NCBI GenBank assembly: GCA_002402465.1
Contig: DHFW01000001.1
Span: 1 to 54,660 of the forward strand
From: Bacteroidales bacterium UBA4814
GTDB lineage: Bacteria; Bacteroidota; Bacteroidia; Bacteroidales; UBA7960
Direction: 5' to 3'
DNA length: 54,660 bases
Shown: positions 43,881 through 52,765 of the stretch, piece by piece
Position numbering within the stretch: position 1 is the stretch's first letter
Layout: each line of letters opens with the position of its first letter
The notes under the pieces: model-generated
Seen by the model: only the letters and a program-made list of their open reading frames with translations
Told to the model about the DNA's origin: nothing
Database searches by the model: none
Made by a program: the position numbers and the translations under genes

Positions 43881-44543
43881 ATGAGCGAAAACACCAATAA
43901 ACCCAAAAAAGAAGAGTTGTTCTCGGCAAAGAACCGCAAGCTCCTCTCCAATCCCATGGGCAAGGACAACCCCATTACCGTGCAGGTACTTGGTATTTGT
44001 TCTGTGCTGGCTGTAACGGTTCAGCTAAGGCCCTCGCTGGTTATGGCCCTGTCGGTAGCAGCGGTGATGGGGGTGTCGAACGTGGTCATTTCCCTGCTGC
44101 GCAACACCATACCTCAACGCATACGCATCATTGTTCAGCTTACAGTTATCGCCTCCATGGTAATCCTGGTAGACCAGGTGCTGAAAGCCTTTTTTTACGA
44201 CATTAGCCGCCAGCTCTCGGTATTCGTGGGTCTTATCATTACCAACTGTATTATTATGGGCCGCCTCGAGGCTTTCGCACTCTCCAACAAGCCCTGGCCT
44301 TCGTTTCTCGATGGCGTGGGCAATGCAGCCGGTTATGGCGCTGTGCTGCTTACGGTGGCATTTTTCCGCGAGTTACTGGGATCGGGTACCCTGTTCGGAT
44401 ACCAGATTGTGCCAAACTTTATCTACGACATGGGTTATGTCAACAACGGCTTCATGATCCTGCCCCCCATGGCCCTTATCACGGTGGGTATCATTATCTG
44501 GGTGCAGCGCCACCGCAATCCCGAACTTGTTGATGCAAGCTAA
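43881..44543 (+). CDS. nqrD: Na+-NQR subunit D
   Basis: 220 residues, six membrane helices. Cys40 (VLGICSVLAV) and Cys123 (ITNCIIMGR) match the two cysteines that, with the pair in NqrE, hold the iron centre within the membrane. NKPWPSFLDGVGNAAGYG and FRELLGSGTLFG are conserved loops. Start 2 bp after the nqrC stop codon. Confidence 0.97.
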   Translation: MSENTNKPKKEELFSAKNRKLLSNPMGKDNPITVQVLGICSVLAVTVQLRPSLVMALSVAAVMGVSNVVISLLRNTIPQRIRIIVQLTVIASMVILVDQVLKAFFYDISRQLSVFVGLIITNCIIMGRLEAFALSNKPWPSFLDGVGNAAGYGAVLLTVAFFRELLGSGTLFGYQIVPNFIYDMGYVNNGFMILPPMALITVGIIIWVQRHRNPELVDAS

Positions 44544-44578
44544 AACGGCAATTTGTTAACACAAAACATTCAGAAAAT

Positions 44579-45196
44579 ATGGAAGAATACGTAAGCATAT
44601 TTGTCAGGTCAATTTTTGTTGACAACATGGTGTTTGCCTACTTTTTGGGCATGTGTTCCTACCTGGCCGTTTCGCGCACGGTGAAGACCAGTGTGGGCCT
44701 TGGCTTCGCGGTAATTTTCGTCCTTGGTATCACCGTACCGATTAACTACCTGCTGCAAAACTTTGTGCTGGGCAAAGGAGCCCTTACCTGGCTTGGGCCC
44801 CAGTTTGCCAGTGTCGATCTGAGCTTTCTCACTTTTATCATGTTCATTGCCATTATTGCCGCCATGGTGCAACTGGTAGAAATGATCATTGAGAAGTTCA
44901 GCCCCACCCTCTACTCCTCACTGGGTATCTTTCTGCCTCTTATTGCAGTAAACTGTGCCATCCTGGGTGGCTCCCTGTTTATGCAGGAGCGCAACTATGC
45001 CAACCTGGGCGAAGCCACTGTGTTTGGCCTGGGAAGTGGCGTTGGCTGGTTTTTGGCCATTGTGGGCATTGCCGCAATTCGTGAAAAAATTCAATACTCT
45101 AATGTGCCTGCCCCTCTGCGAGGACTCGGCATTACCTTTATTATTACCGGGCTTATGGGCATTGCCTTTATGAGCTTTATGGGAATTGAACTGTAA
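44579..45196 (+). CDS. nqrE: Na+-NQR subunit E
   Basis: 205 residues, six membrane helices, homologous to NqrD in inverted topology. Cys26 (FLGMCSYLAV) and Cys126 (AVNCAILGG) complete the NqrD/E four-cysteine iron site. Between nqrD (35 bp) and nqrF (28 bp). Confidence 0.97.
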   Translation: MEEYVSIFVRSIFVDNMVFAYFLGMCSYLAVSRTVKTSVGLGFAVIFVLGITVPINYLLQNFVLGKGALTWLGPQFASVDLSFLTFIMFIAIIAAMVQLVEMIIEKFSPTLYSSLGIFLPLIAVNCAILGGSLFMQERNYANLGEATVFGLGSGVGWFLAIVGIAAIREKIQYSNVPAPLRGLGITFIITGLMGIAFMSFMGIEL

Positions 45197-45224
45197 TTAA
45201 GTAACTCAGAAAATTCATAACGTC

Positions 45225-46484
45225 ATGATATTGTTAGAAGTTGGTAGTCTCTGGGTCATTATGCTGAGCGTAATTTTTTTCCTGGTGATCATTCTGCTGC
45301 TGGTTGGGGTGCTGCTGTATGCACGCGCCAAACTGGTGCCCGGCGGGCCTGTAAAGATCACCATCAACGAAGAAAAAGAGCTAACCGTAAACTCTGGCAG
45401 CACCTTGCTCACCACTCTTTCGCAGGAGGGCATTTACCTGCCCAGTGCCTGCGGTGGTGGCGGCACCTGCGCCATGTGCAAATGCCAGGTGCTCGATGGG
45501 GCCGGCGATATTCTGCCCACCGAAGTCGGTTATTTTTCCCGCAAAGAGATTCAGGAAAAATGGCGCCTGAGCTGCCAGGTAAAAGTCAAAGCCGACCTCG
45601 ACATCCGGGTGCCAAAAGAAATTTTCGGCATAAAAAAATGGGAGTGCGAAGTTGTTTCGAACCACAATGTGGCCACCTTTATAAAAGAATTTGTGGTCCG
45701 ATTGCCCGAAGGCGAAAGCATGGACTTCAAGTCAGGAGAATATATTCAGATTGATGTGCCTGAGGTTGAGGTTGACTTTAAGGATATTGAGGTTGAAGAA
45801 CAGTTTCGCGGTGACTGGGATAAGTTCAAGATGTGGGATCTGAAAATGAAAAATCCCGAGCCAATCTTCCGAGCCTACTCCATGGCCAACCACCCGGCCG
45901 AAGGAAACATCGTTATGCTTAATATTCGTATTGCCACCCCACCATGGGACCCAAAGAAGAATGCTTTTATGAATGTGAATCCGGGCATTTGCTCATCGTA
46001 TATTTTTTCGCGCAAGCCCGGCGACAAGGTTATTATATCGGGTCCTTACGGTGAATTCCATATTAAGAATACCGACCGCGAAATGGTTTATATTGGTGGT
46101 GGAGCAGGTATGGCACCCCTTCGCTCGCACATTTTCCATCTGTTTCATACCATGAAAACAGGTCGGAAAGTTTCTTATTGGTATGGTGCTCGTTCGAAAC
46201 GGGAAGTATTCTATGAAGAGCATTTCAGAAAAATTGAAAAGGAATTTCCAAACTTCAATTTTAATATTGCGCTTTCCGAACCGCTTCCTGAAGATAACTG
46301 GGATGGTTACAAAGGTTTCATCCACCAGGTAGTGCTTGATAACTACCTTAGCAAACATCCGGAACCTGAAGAAGTTGAATATTACCTTTGCGGGCCCCCC
46401 ATCATGAACGAGTCGGTGCTGAAAATGCTCGACAATCTGGGGGTTCCTGAAGAAAATATTGACCTTGACGACTTTGGCGGTTAG
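45225..46484 (+). CDS. nqrF: Na+-NQR subunit F, NADH-oxidising
   Basis: 419 residues. One N-terminal membrane helix (LWVIMLSVIFFLVIILLLVGVLLY). A 2Fe-2S ferredoxin domain follows with SACGGGGTCAMCKCQVL and a fourth Cys in RLSCQ. The C-terminal ferredoxin-reductase domain has FAD motif RAYSMANHP and NADH motif GGGAGMAPLRSHIF. It takes electrons from NADH to FAD and on to the iron-sulfur centre. Last gene of the operon; a strong terminator follows. Confidence 0.97.
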   Translation: MILLEVGSLWVIMLSVIFFLVIILLLVGVLLYARAKLVPGGPVKITINEEKELTVNSGSTLLTTLSQEGIYLPSACGGGGTCAMCKCQVLDGAGDILPTEVGYFSRKEIQEKWRLSCQVKVKADLDIRVPKEIFGIKKWECEVVSNHNVATFIKEFVVRLPEGESMDFKSGEYIQIDVPEVEVDFKDIEVEEQFRGDWDKFKMWDLKMKNPEPIFRAYSMANHPAEGNIVMLNIRIATPPWDPKKNAFMNVNPGICSSYIFSRKPGDKVIISGPYGEFHIKNTDREMVYIGGGAGMAPLRSHIFHLFHTMKTGRKVSYWYGARSKREVFYEEHFRKIEKEFPNFNFNIALSEPLPEDNWDGYKGFIHQVVLDNYLSKHPEPEEVEYYLCGPPIMNESVLKMLDNLGVPEENIDLDDFGG

Positions 46485-46490
46485 CCCTAA

Positions 46491-46512
46491 GCCCCGGTTT
46501 CGGGGCTTTTTT
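46491..46512 (+). terminator. Terminator of the nqr operon
   Basis: GCCCCG-GTTT-CGGGGC followed by six T residues, 6 bp after the nqrF stop. Confidence 0.9.
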
Positions 46513-46532
46513 CGCTTTGTATTTTATAAACA

Positions 46533-47429
46533 ATGAGTAAACAGCGCCAGAAAGAAGCAAATAGGATAACCTGGATAGGCTTTTTTTCCAACATGGTACT
46601 AACGGTTTTCAAAATCGTTGCAGGTATCCTTGGGAACTCAGCAGCAATGATAGCAGATGCTGCGCACTCCGTTAGTGATTTCGTCACAGATCTCGTGGTG
46701 GTTGGTAGTCTGAAGGTTTCATCCAGACCTAAGGATGGCAATCACAAATATGGTCACGGAAAAGTTGAAACCCTTGCCACTGCATTTGTTGGCATTGTGC
46801 TGGTAATTGTAGGGCTGGGTATACTTTACTCTGCCGGGCGTAATATTTATGTTCATTACCGGATTGAACCCATACAAAGCCCCGGAATGATTGCCTTATA
46901 TGCGGCAATTGCTTCCATTATCATAAAAGAGATTCTTTACCGTTATACCATGGTGGTTGGGAAGCGGATTAACAGCAAAGTTGTGGTTGCAAATGCCTGG
47001 CACCATCGCAGCGATGCTTTTTCTTCGATAGGTACTGTGATTGGAATTAGTGGCGCTATTTTTCTGGGCCCCCGTTGGGTAATTCTCGATCCTCTTGCCG
47101 CCATTGTGGTAAGTTTTTTCATTCTGAGGGTTGCCATTTCCATTTCCATGGAATCCCTGGCTGAGCTCATCGAAACCTCCCTTCCAAAACCACAGGAAAA
47201 AGAAATTCTGGAAATTGCCGGGCGAGTTGATGGAGTGCATAATCCGCACGACCTGAAAACCAGAAAAATTGGCAACGACATTGCCATTGACCTGCACATT
47301 TATGTAAAACGCGACCTGAACATTGAAGAAGCCCATGATATTACCGTAGAAATTGAGAAATGCCTGCGAAACAAATACGGGCAGGATACCCACATTTCTA
47401 TTCATACTGAACCTTTGATTGAAATATAA
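46533..47429 (+). CDS. Cation diffusion facilitator family transporter
   Basis: 298 residues, six membrane helices and a C-terminal cytosolic ferredoxin-like domain. Metal-site motifs are ADAAHSVSDFVTD (helix 2) and NAWHHRSDAFSSIGT (helix 5), each H/D-x3-D. CDF proteins export divalent cations such as Zn2+, Fe2+ or Mn2+ in exchange for protons. It lies between nqrF and apbE with its own ATG 20 bp after the nqr terminator. An iron or zinc link to Nqr assembly is only a thought. Confidence 0.93.
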   Translation: MSKQRQKEANRITWIGFFSNMVLTVFKIVAGILGNSAAMIADAAHSVSDFVTDLVVVGSLKVSSRPKDGNHKYGHGKVETLATAFVGIVLVIVGLGILYSAGRNIYVHYRIEPIQSPGMIALYAAIASIIIKEILYRYTMVVGKRINSKVVVANAWHHRSDAFSSIGTVIGISGAIFLGPRWVILDPLAAIVVSFFILRVAISISMESLAELIETSLPKPQEKEILEIAGRVDGVHNPHDLKTRKIGNDIAIDLHIYVKRDLNIEEAHDITVEIEKCLRNKYGQDTHISIHTEPLIEI

Positions 47430-47442
47430 TCGCTTCAAAAAC

Positions 47443-48456
47443 ATGAAGAATCGTTTTTTTCCTCTTGTCCTGGTTTTCTTTCTTTCCCTGAGTGCCTGTG
47501 GCGTTAAGAAAAAAGAACCCCAGCTAATTAATATCCGTGGGGTGGTTTTCGGCACCTATTACTCCATCTCCTATTTTTCGGAGGGGGGAGATGTTTATCA
47601 GCACGAGATAGATAGCCTGTTTAATGTGTTCAACGAGTCTTTGTCGTATTATGTGCCGCATTCAATTATTTCGCGCATTAATAATAATGAAACCGATGTT
47701 GTGGACGATTTCTTTAAGGTGGTTTACCTTCGCTCTGTGGAGATTTACGAAGCCTCCGGAGGTGCATTCGATCCTACTGTATCGCCCCTGGTGAACGCCT
47801 GGGGCTTTGGTTTTACCCAGCGCAGGGAGATGAACCGTCAGAAAATTGACAGCCTCAGGCAGCTTACTGGCCTCGGCCGTACGCGCCTTGAGGGTAATCG
47901 CATTGTGAAGGAAGATCCGCGCATTCAGTTCGATTTTAATGCCATTGCCAAAGGATATGCTGCCGATGTGATAGGTGATCTTTTGGCCACCAAGGGTATT
48001 ACCACTTACCTGGTGGAGATTGGAGGTGACCTTACCGCACGCGGACTGAAGCCCGATGGCTCCAAATGGCGCATTGGACTGGAAAAGCCGGCCCGCAATT
48101 TCGACGACCCACAAGACTGGGATTATTACGTGGAACTGCATGATATGGCCGTAGCTACTTCGGGCAACTATCGAAGGTATTACGAAGAGGGTGGACAGCG
48201 TTTTTCGCACACCATCGACCCTTTTACAGGCTACCCCGTAACCCACAATCTGCTGAGCGTGTCGGTTTTTGCCCGCGATGGAATGACCTCCGATGCTTAT
48301 GCCACAGCCTTTATGGTAATGGGATTCGAGAAAGCAAAGGCTTTTGTGGAGGCTTCCGATAATATGGAAGCCTTTTTCATCTTTTCAACAGGTCTGGAAG
48401 AATATGGCACCTATGCCACCCCAGGACTGATGCTGCTCAGGCGGGAAGATCTCTGA
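47443..48456 (+). CDS. apbE: FAD:protein FMN transferase, lipoprotein
   Basis: 337 residues from ATG 47443; the TTG extension overlaps the CDF stop. The signal peptide ends in a lipobox (LSLSAC). ApbE features: VVFGTYYSISY, FDFNAIAKGYAADVIGDLL, SHTIDPFTGYPVTH and metal-binding DGMTSDAYATAFMVMG. It attaches FMN to Thr in the S-G-A/G-T motifs of NqrB and NqrC on the periplasmic side. Its place right after nqr and the CDF gene makes the Nqr complex its obvious substrate. Confidence 0.95.
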   Translation: MKNRFFPLVLVFFLSLSACGVKKKEPQLINIRGVVFGTYYSISYFSEGGDVYQHEIDSLFNVFNESLSYYVPHSIISRINNNETDVVDDFFKVVYLRSVEIYEASGGAFDPTVSPLVNAWGFGFTQRREMNRQKIDSLRQLTGLGRTRLEGNRIVKEDPRIQFDFNAIAKGYAADVIGDLLATKGITTYLVEIGGDLTARGLKPDGSKWRIGLEKPARNFDDPQDWDYYVELHDMAVATSGNYRRYYEEGGQRFSHTIDPFTGYPVTHNLLSVSVFARDGMTSDAYATAFMVMGFEKAKAFVEASDNMEAFFIFSTGLEEYGTYATPGLMLLRREDL

Positions 48457-48467
48457 TTTTTTAATAC

Positions 48468-49178
48468 TTATTCGGCCATCAACTTAAGGAAACGGTCTTT
48501 TATCGGTCGAAGTTTCTTGATGTTGATATCCTCTTTGTAAATCCTTACCAGGTTCACAATTTTTTTGTTTTGGTAAAAATAGGCGGTTGCCGCATCGAAA
48601 AACAAAAGGTCAGTTTCGTATTTTGCCTTGGTGGTAAGGGCTTTGAAATCTTCCCAGGCAATATAATCTGGAATTTCAAAATACGCCACCTTGGGTTGTG
48701 CCTGGTCCAGGTACATGCCTTCGCCAACCGGCTCAAGGTAAAAGAACTTCTGCAGGCGGATCAGCACCATTTCCTCTTTCAGGTTGGAAAAGTATTTTTT
48801 GAACTTGACTCCCTCATTTTGATAAAGCTCCTGAAGATGGCTGATCTGGCAGTACCTTTTAACTTGCTTAACCCTTATAACCTGGCAGGTGCGGTTATTC
48901 ATGCTGGTGCTGCCGGGAGTGGCATCGAAAGAGTAGTTAACCTTTTTCATCACATTATGGGTGGCCCGCAAAATGATCTCAAACGGGTGGTGCCCATCAA
49001 GCACAAAATACAGATAAGCGTTGGTCTCAATTTCAGGCCCGTCGTTGTAATACCCGAAGAATGGCGTTTTTGATTCCATTACCTGGGTGCCGGCCATAAC
49101 AAGGTCATTGCTTAAGGTGGTTAGGGGTTCCTCCTTGGTGACCCCACCGTACCTTTCAATTATCTCTGCTTTTTCCAT
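48468..49178 (-). CDS. Conserved hypothetical protein
   Basis: 236 residues from ATG 49178; the longer frame to 49355 has no supporting composition. No signal peptide or membrane segment. The text reads as a soluble alpha/beta protein (ETNAYLYFVLDGHHPFEIILRATHNVMKKVNYSFDATPG, and KAKYETDLLFFDAATAYFYQNKKIVNLVRIY). I recognise no domain. A possible promoter (TTG-20-TACCTTTA) lies just upstream. Function unknown; convergent with apbE. Confidence 0.65.
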   Translation of the reverse strand: MEKAEIIERYGGVTKEEPLTTLSNDLVMAGTQVMESKTPFFGYYNDGPEIETNAYLYFVLDGHHPFEIILRATHNVMKKVNYSFDATPGSTSMNNRTCQVIRVKQVKRYCQISHLQELYQNEGVKFKKYFSNLKEEMVLIRLQKFFYLEPVGEGMYLDQAQPKVAYFEIPDYIAWEDFKALTTKAKYETDLLFFDAATAYFYQNKKIVNLVRIYKEDINIKKLRPIKDRFLKLMAE

Positions 49179-49287
49179 AGTGTTATGTTTTGGGTGCTGC
49201 AACCTTAAAGGTACAAAAAAATAAATCCCAAAGCAATGGCTTGGAAAAATGAAATAAAAAACAGCTAAATGGTTGATGGTTAAACTG

Positions 49288-49491
49288 CTACCGGACGGTT
49301 GCCTCCAGGGTGTTGTCGCACTCTTCGGGTGCATCCGAATGGCAGCTGCAGGCAAGGGCTTTACCAGTCTTGGGGTCGAATTTCGAGCCGCAGGTTTTTT
49401 TGAAGCTTTCGCCGGGAATGAAGAACATTTTGATGGCTATGCCGCCAATGGCAAGGGCAAGAAGTGCTATTGCGAGAAGAAAGACTTGCAT
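49288..49491 (-). CDS. nqrM: Small four-cysteine membrane protein, candidate NqrM
   Basis: 67 residues. One membrane helix (VFLLAIALLALAIGGIAIKMFF) is followed by a short soluble tail with Cys34-Gly-Ser, Cys48-x-Cys50 and Cys58. NqrM (DUF539), which inserts iron into the NqrD/E centre in Vibrio, has the same size, single N-terminal helix and a C-G-G...C-x-C...C tail. The nqr operon is 3 kb away. The motif spacing is looser than in Vibrio, so the gene name is tentative; Bacteroidota databases usually list it as a membrane or secreted protein. Confidence 0.6.
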   Translation of the reverse strand: MQVFLLAIALLALAIGGIAIKMFFIPGESFKKTCGSKFDPKTGKALACSCHSDAPEECDNTLEATVR

Positions 49492-49554
49492 TTTCTGATA
49501 TGGTATTTAATTAATTTTCTGAATATAAAGTTAACAATTTTTCACCGGTTTTGC

Positions 49555-50319
49555 TCATTTTTTTGTAAACCAGGCCATCATAATGGCGGCGGCTACCGAG
49601 GCGTTGAGCGACTCGGCCGAATGGGGCTTCCCGGGCTGTCGTCCGCCGGGTATGCGCACCTTTTTTTCCACGAAAGTGGCCACCTTTTCCGATATGCCTT
49701 TCGATTCGTTGCCAATTACCAGCAATCCCTGGCCAGAAGGATATACTTCAAAGAGGTTCTCGCCTTCTAGAAAAGCCCCGTAAACGGGCGTGCCTGCAGG
49801 TACTTTTTTGAGGAAGGGTTCCAGCTCGGCGTAGGTTACCTTTACGCGCAAAAAGGAACCCATGGTAGCCTGTACCACTTTGGGGCTGAACACCTCAGCC
49901 GTATCGGGCGAACAAACGATCTGCCGTATGCCAAACCAGTCGGCCGTGCGTATGATGGTGCCCAGGTTGCCGGGGTCCTGCACTTGGTCGAGCACCAGCG
50001 AAAGGCCCCTGGCATTGGCTGGTCGTTCGGCTCCTGTCTCAGGTATTTTTACCACCGCCAATACATTATTGGGTGTTTTTAACCCACTGATGCGGCCCAG
50101 GTCTTTTTCGCTTAACTCATAAATGTCCACCCCTGTCCGGATTTCGTGGCGATGGGCTTCGAGCCAGCCCGAAAGGGCGTAAATCCCTTCCACACCAAAG
50201 TTGCTGGCCCATAGTTCACTGACAATCTTTTCGCCTTCGGCTACAAAAACGCCGTGCTGCCGCCTGAATTTTTTCTGTTGCAGGCTTTGCAGGTATTTAA
50301 TTTGTGAATGGCTGAGCAT
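49555..50319 (-). CDS. TrmH/SpoU-family rRNA or tRNA methyltransferase
   Basis: 254 residues. An N-terminal substrate-binding domain (IKYLQSLQQKKFRRQHGVFVAEGEKIVSE) is typical of 23S rRNA 2'-O-methyltransferases. The SPOUT domain follows with QDPGNLGTIIRTADWFG, LVIGNESKGIS and ESLNASVAAAIMM. It modifies a ribose 2'-OH using SAM; the site is unknown. A second SPOUT enzyme in the window (33046) lacks the N-terminal domain. Confidence 0.9.
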   Translation of the reverse strand: MLSHSQIKYLQSLQQKKFRRQHGVFVAEGEKIVSELWASNFGVEGIYALSGWLEAHRHEIRTGVDIYELSEKDLGRISGLKTPNNVLAVVKIPETGAERPANARGLSLVLDQVQDPGNLGTIIRTADWFGIRQIVCSPDTAEVFSPKVVQATMGSFLRVKVTYAELEPFLKKVPAGTPVYGAFLEGENLFEVYPSGQGLLVIGNESKGISEKVATFVEKKVRIPGGRQPGKPHSAESLNASVAAAIMMAWFTKK

Positions 50320-50348
50320 GACCGGTGGATTTGTTTGTGCAATATTAC

Positions 50349-50380
50349 AAAAAAACCTGCCCGCTCAAAGAGGGGGCAGG
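50349..50380 (-). terminator. Terminator of the rpsF-rpsR-rplI operon
   Basis: On the minus strand an imperfect 11-bp stem (CCTGCCCxCTC / GAGxGGGCAGG) with a TTT loop precedes seven T residues, about 30 bp after the rplI stop. Confidence 0.85.
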
Positions 50381-50411
50381 CTTTTCCTTATAGATTCATT
50401 GAAAGGGAGGT

Positions 50412-50861
50412 TTATTCACCTACTACTTCAAATTTAATATCAAAACGCACTTCTTTGTGGAGGTTGATCTTGGCAGTATAAACGCCCAGCTCTTTTACAG
50501 CATCGCCATCTACCACGATGCGCTTGCGGTCCACCTCAATGTCGTACTGCTCCTTAATGGCTTCTGCAATTTGCAAAGCATTTACCGAACCGAAGATTTT
50601 TCCGGAAGTACCTACCTTGGCGCCAATCTTCACTTCAATGTCGCGCAGTTTTTCAGCCAGTTTTTCAGCATCTTTCTTCACTTTCTCCTCTTTATAAGCG
50701 CGCTGCTTCATGGTTTCGGCGAGTTTCTTCTTCTCAGAAGGAAGGGCGAGAATGGCCAGTCCTTTGGGAATCAAATAATTGGCGCCGTATCCGTCTTTTA
50801 CGGTTACGATATCGTCTTTAAATCCCAGGTTGGGAACATCTTGAATCAGAATAATTTCCAT
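50412..50861 (-). CDS. rplI: Ribosomal protein L9
   Basis: 149 residues. N-terminal MEIILIQDVPNLGFKDDIVTVKDGYGANYLIPKGLA is the L9 signature. A long connecting helix and a C-terminal domain (IGAKVGTSGKIFGSVNALQIAEAI) follow. It is the last gene of rpsF-rpsR-rplI, 12 bp after rpsR. Confidence 0.98.
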   Translation of the reverse strand: MEIILIQDVPNLGFKDDIVTVKDGYGANYLIPKGLAILALPSEKKKLAETMKQRAYKEEKVKKDAEKLAEKLRDIEVKIGAKVGTSGKIFGSVNALQIAEAIKEQYDIEVDRKRIVVDGDAVKELGVYTAKINLHKEVRFDIKFEVVGE

Positions 50862-50873
50862 CGTTTTATCTCC

Positions 50874-51146
50874 TTATTTTAAAAGATCAGCTACATAAGG
50901 CATAAGAGAAAGGTGGCGGGCACGCTTGATGGCGCGGGCCACTTTGCGCTGGTATTTCACCGAAGTACCGGTTAGTCGCCTGGGTAGAATCTTACCCTGC
51001 TCGTTCACAAACTTCAGCAAGAAGTTCGCGTCTTTGTAGTCGATGTATTTGATGCCGGCCTTCTTGAAGCGGCAGTATTTTTTCTTCTTGATATCAACGG
51101 CAATGGGTGCCAGATACCTTATTTCTGAATTCTGCTGGTTAGCCAT
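50874..51146 (-). CDS. rpsR: Ribosomal protein S18
   Basis: 90 residues. KKYCRFKKAGIKYIDYKDANFLLKFVNEQGKILPRRLTGTSVKYQRKVARAIKRARHLSLMPYV covers nearly the whole protein (conserved core RRxTGT and AIKRAR). Middle gene of the operon. Confidence 0.98.
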   Translation of the reverse strand: MANQQNSEIRYLAPIAVDIKKKKYCRFKKAGIKYIDYKDANFLLKFVNEQGKILPRRLTGTSVKYQRKVARAIKRARHLSLMPYVADLLK

Positions 51147-51179
51147 GTTTTAATGTCTTTGTTTCGTTTAACTACCTGT

Positions 51180-51536
51180 TTATTCTTTCTCCGTTACTTT
51201 TGAAACGTCCTTGTCGGCGCGCCTCTTTTCGTTGTATGCCACGGCAAATTTGTCGAGGCTAACGGTTAGGAAACGGATAATGCGCTCATCCCTTTTCATT
51301 TCCAGCTCAAGCTCGGCAACAATGTTGGGCTCGGCTTTGAACTCTATCAAATGATAGAAGCCGGTCGATTTTTTCTGAATTGGATAAGCGAGTTTGCGCA
51401 GGCCCCAGTGATTTTCATACACGATCTCGGCACCTTTGCTTCTCAGGAAGTCCTGAAACTTACTTACCGCTTCCTTCATCTGTTCATCAGACAAAACGGG
51501 AGTCATAATGAAAACGGTTTCGTACTGTCTAAGCAT
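51180..51536 (-). CDS. rpsF: Ribosomal protein S6
   Basis: 118 residues. YETVFIMTPVLSDEQ, then GLRKLAYPIQKKSTGFYHLIEF and RFLTVSLDKFA are the family core; a charged tail (DKDVSKVTEKE) closes it. First gene of the operon, with a promoter at 51597-51604. Confidence 0.98.
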   Translation of the reverse strand: MLRQYETVFIMTPVLSDEQMKEAVSKFQDFLRSKGAEIVYENHWGLRKLAYPIQKKSTGFYHLIEFKAEPNIVAELELEMKRDERIIRFLTVSLDKFAVAYNEKRRADKDVSKVTEKE

Positions 51537-51596
51537 TTTTGTTTGTGTTTTTAAATGATTGATTTACTTTGCTTTTTCGTTTCGTAAAGCGAGTTG

Positions 51597-51604
51597 CAAA
51601 GGTA
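51597..51604 (-). promoter_or_regulatory. -7 element of the rpsF operon
   Basis: Minus-strand TACCTTTG is an exact TAnnTTTG. A TTG lies 18 nt upstream. The leader before rpsF is about 55 nt and A-rich; S6:S18-type leader control is possible but no clear structure is seen. Confidence 0.55.
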
Positions 51605-51742
51605 ATAAAAGTTTTTGGAAATCAATGCCAACCCTCAAAAGAGATTTTTGGCCAGGGAAGGGGTTTGCTGGAAAATTCTTGAAAAAAATTTCCCTAAGAA
51701 ATTATTGTCAAACTTGACTGCTTGGTACGTAGGCCAATTGGC

Positions 51743-52729
51743 TTAATACCGGCTTACCGAAACTCCATTATTGACCATGATGAGCCGGCCATCGGTCATT
51801 TCGGCAATAACGTAGTAAACATAAGCAGTTTCCGGAGTGGTACGATTGTCGGTATAAGTACCTCTTTGGTTTGCAACAGTGGTAAGCAGCGAGGGTTCAT
51901 CATCGTTGGTTTGCCTCATAATGCGCAGGTTTTTGACTCCCTCAAGGCTCAGCGGAACCCATTGAAGCAAAATGTTGTTTCCGGTCTGGCTGCAAGAAAG
52001 CACCAGGCGCGTTTGCCTTAATTGGTTTTCCAGGCTTACTTCCGTTCGTCTTGCCGAGGGTTTTCCTGCCGGGTTGAGTGTTTCTACCTGGTAAGTGATT
52101 TCACCTTGCTCCTTTATTTTGGTGTCAAGGAAAGTGTTTTCCCATATAGGCTCCGTATTAATTTTTTCAAGTGGGTTGCCGTTTACTTTTCTGTAAACAT
52201 TATAGCCACTAGCTCCTTGTATTGGATCATCAGTGGTTCAGAAAAGTCGGATTTTCCCTTCGTTCTCAAAACTAAAATCCACTTCGGCTGGTGGTGAAGC
52301 CAGGATATTCTCAGGAAAGAAAACTAGCGTGGTGTCGCTGGGTGCGCTCTCGAGGTAACCATCGCTTTTGGAAACGCAATAATACTCCAGGCTGATAACC
52401 GAGTCAGAAACGGGGAGGCTGTCGGTTGCACTTATGAACTCTCCGGGTAAATAAAAGGGTGCACCGAGCGGAGAAAAGGCTCCCGTGTTGTTTTCCCGGC
52501 GATAAAGCTGGTACCCGAATATATTATCGCCCATTTTTCTCCAGTTGAGGTTAATGTGTTGGCTCTGGCGCCGGGCTGAAAACTCAAGGGGGCGCAAAGG
52601 GATTTCTGCGTGGGTGCTGAAACCATGCACCCTGACGCTGGGCGGCTGGTAACCAAAGAAATGATGACCTAAATTGAGCGATTCATGATTTCGGTGTCCC
52701 TCTTGCTTTCGCTTAATCAAAAAAAACAT
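51743..52729 (-). pseudogene. Fibronectin-III-like protein remnant with in-frame stop
   Basis: One continuous reading frame runs from 52729 to the stop at 51743, broken only by TGA at 52238-52240. Before it are INLNWRKMGDNIFGYQLYRRENN and YYCVSKSDGYLESAPSDTT. After it are TTDDPIQGASGYNVYRKVNG, ITYQVETLNPAG and VLLQW-type strands. These are repeated FN3-like units of a secreted surface protein. The first ATG gives no signal peptide, so the 5' end is also missing. Either part alone is unlikely to be a functional exported protein. Confidence 0.7.
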
Positions 52730-52765
52730 GGATTAGTTATTAGGAGGGATCTGTTTTTGTTAAAA

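Noticed and set aside
52238..52240. Selenocysteine readthrough at the in-frame TGA
   Set aside because: The gene also lacks a proper 5' end and no conserved Sec family or SECIS-like hairpin is seen. Decay is simpler.
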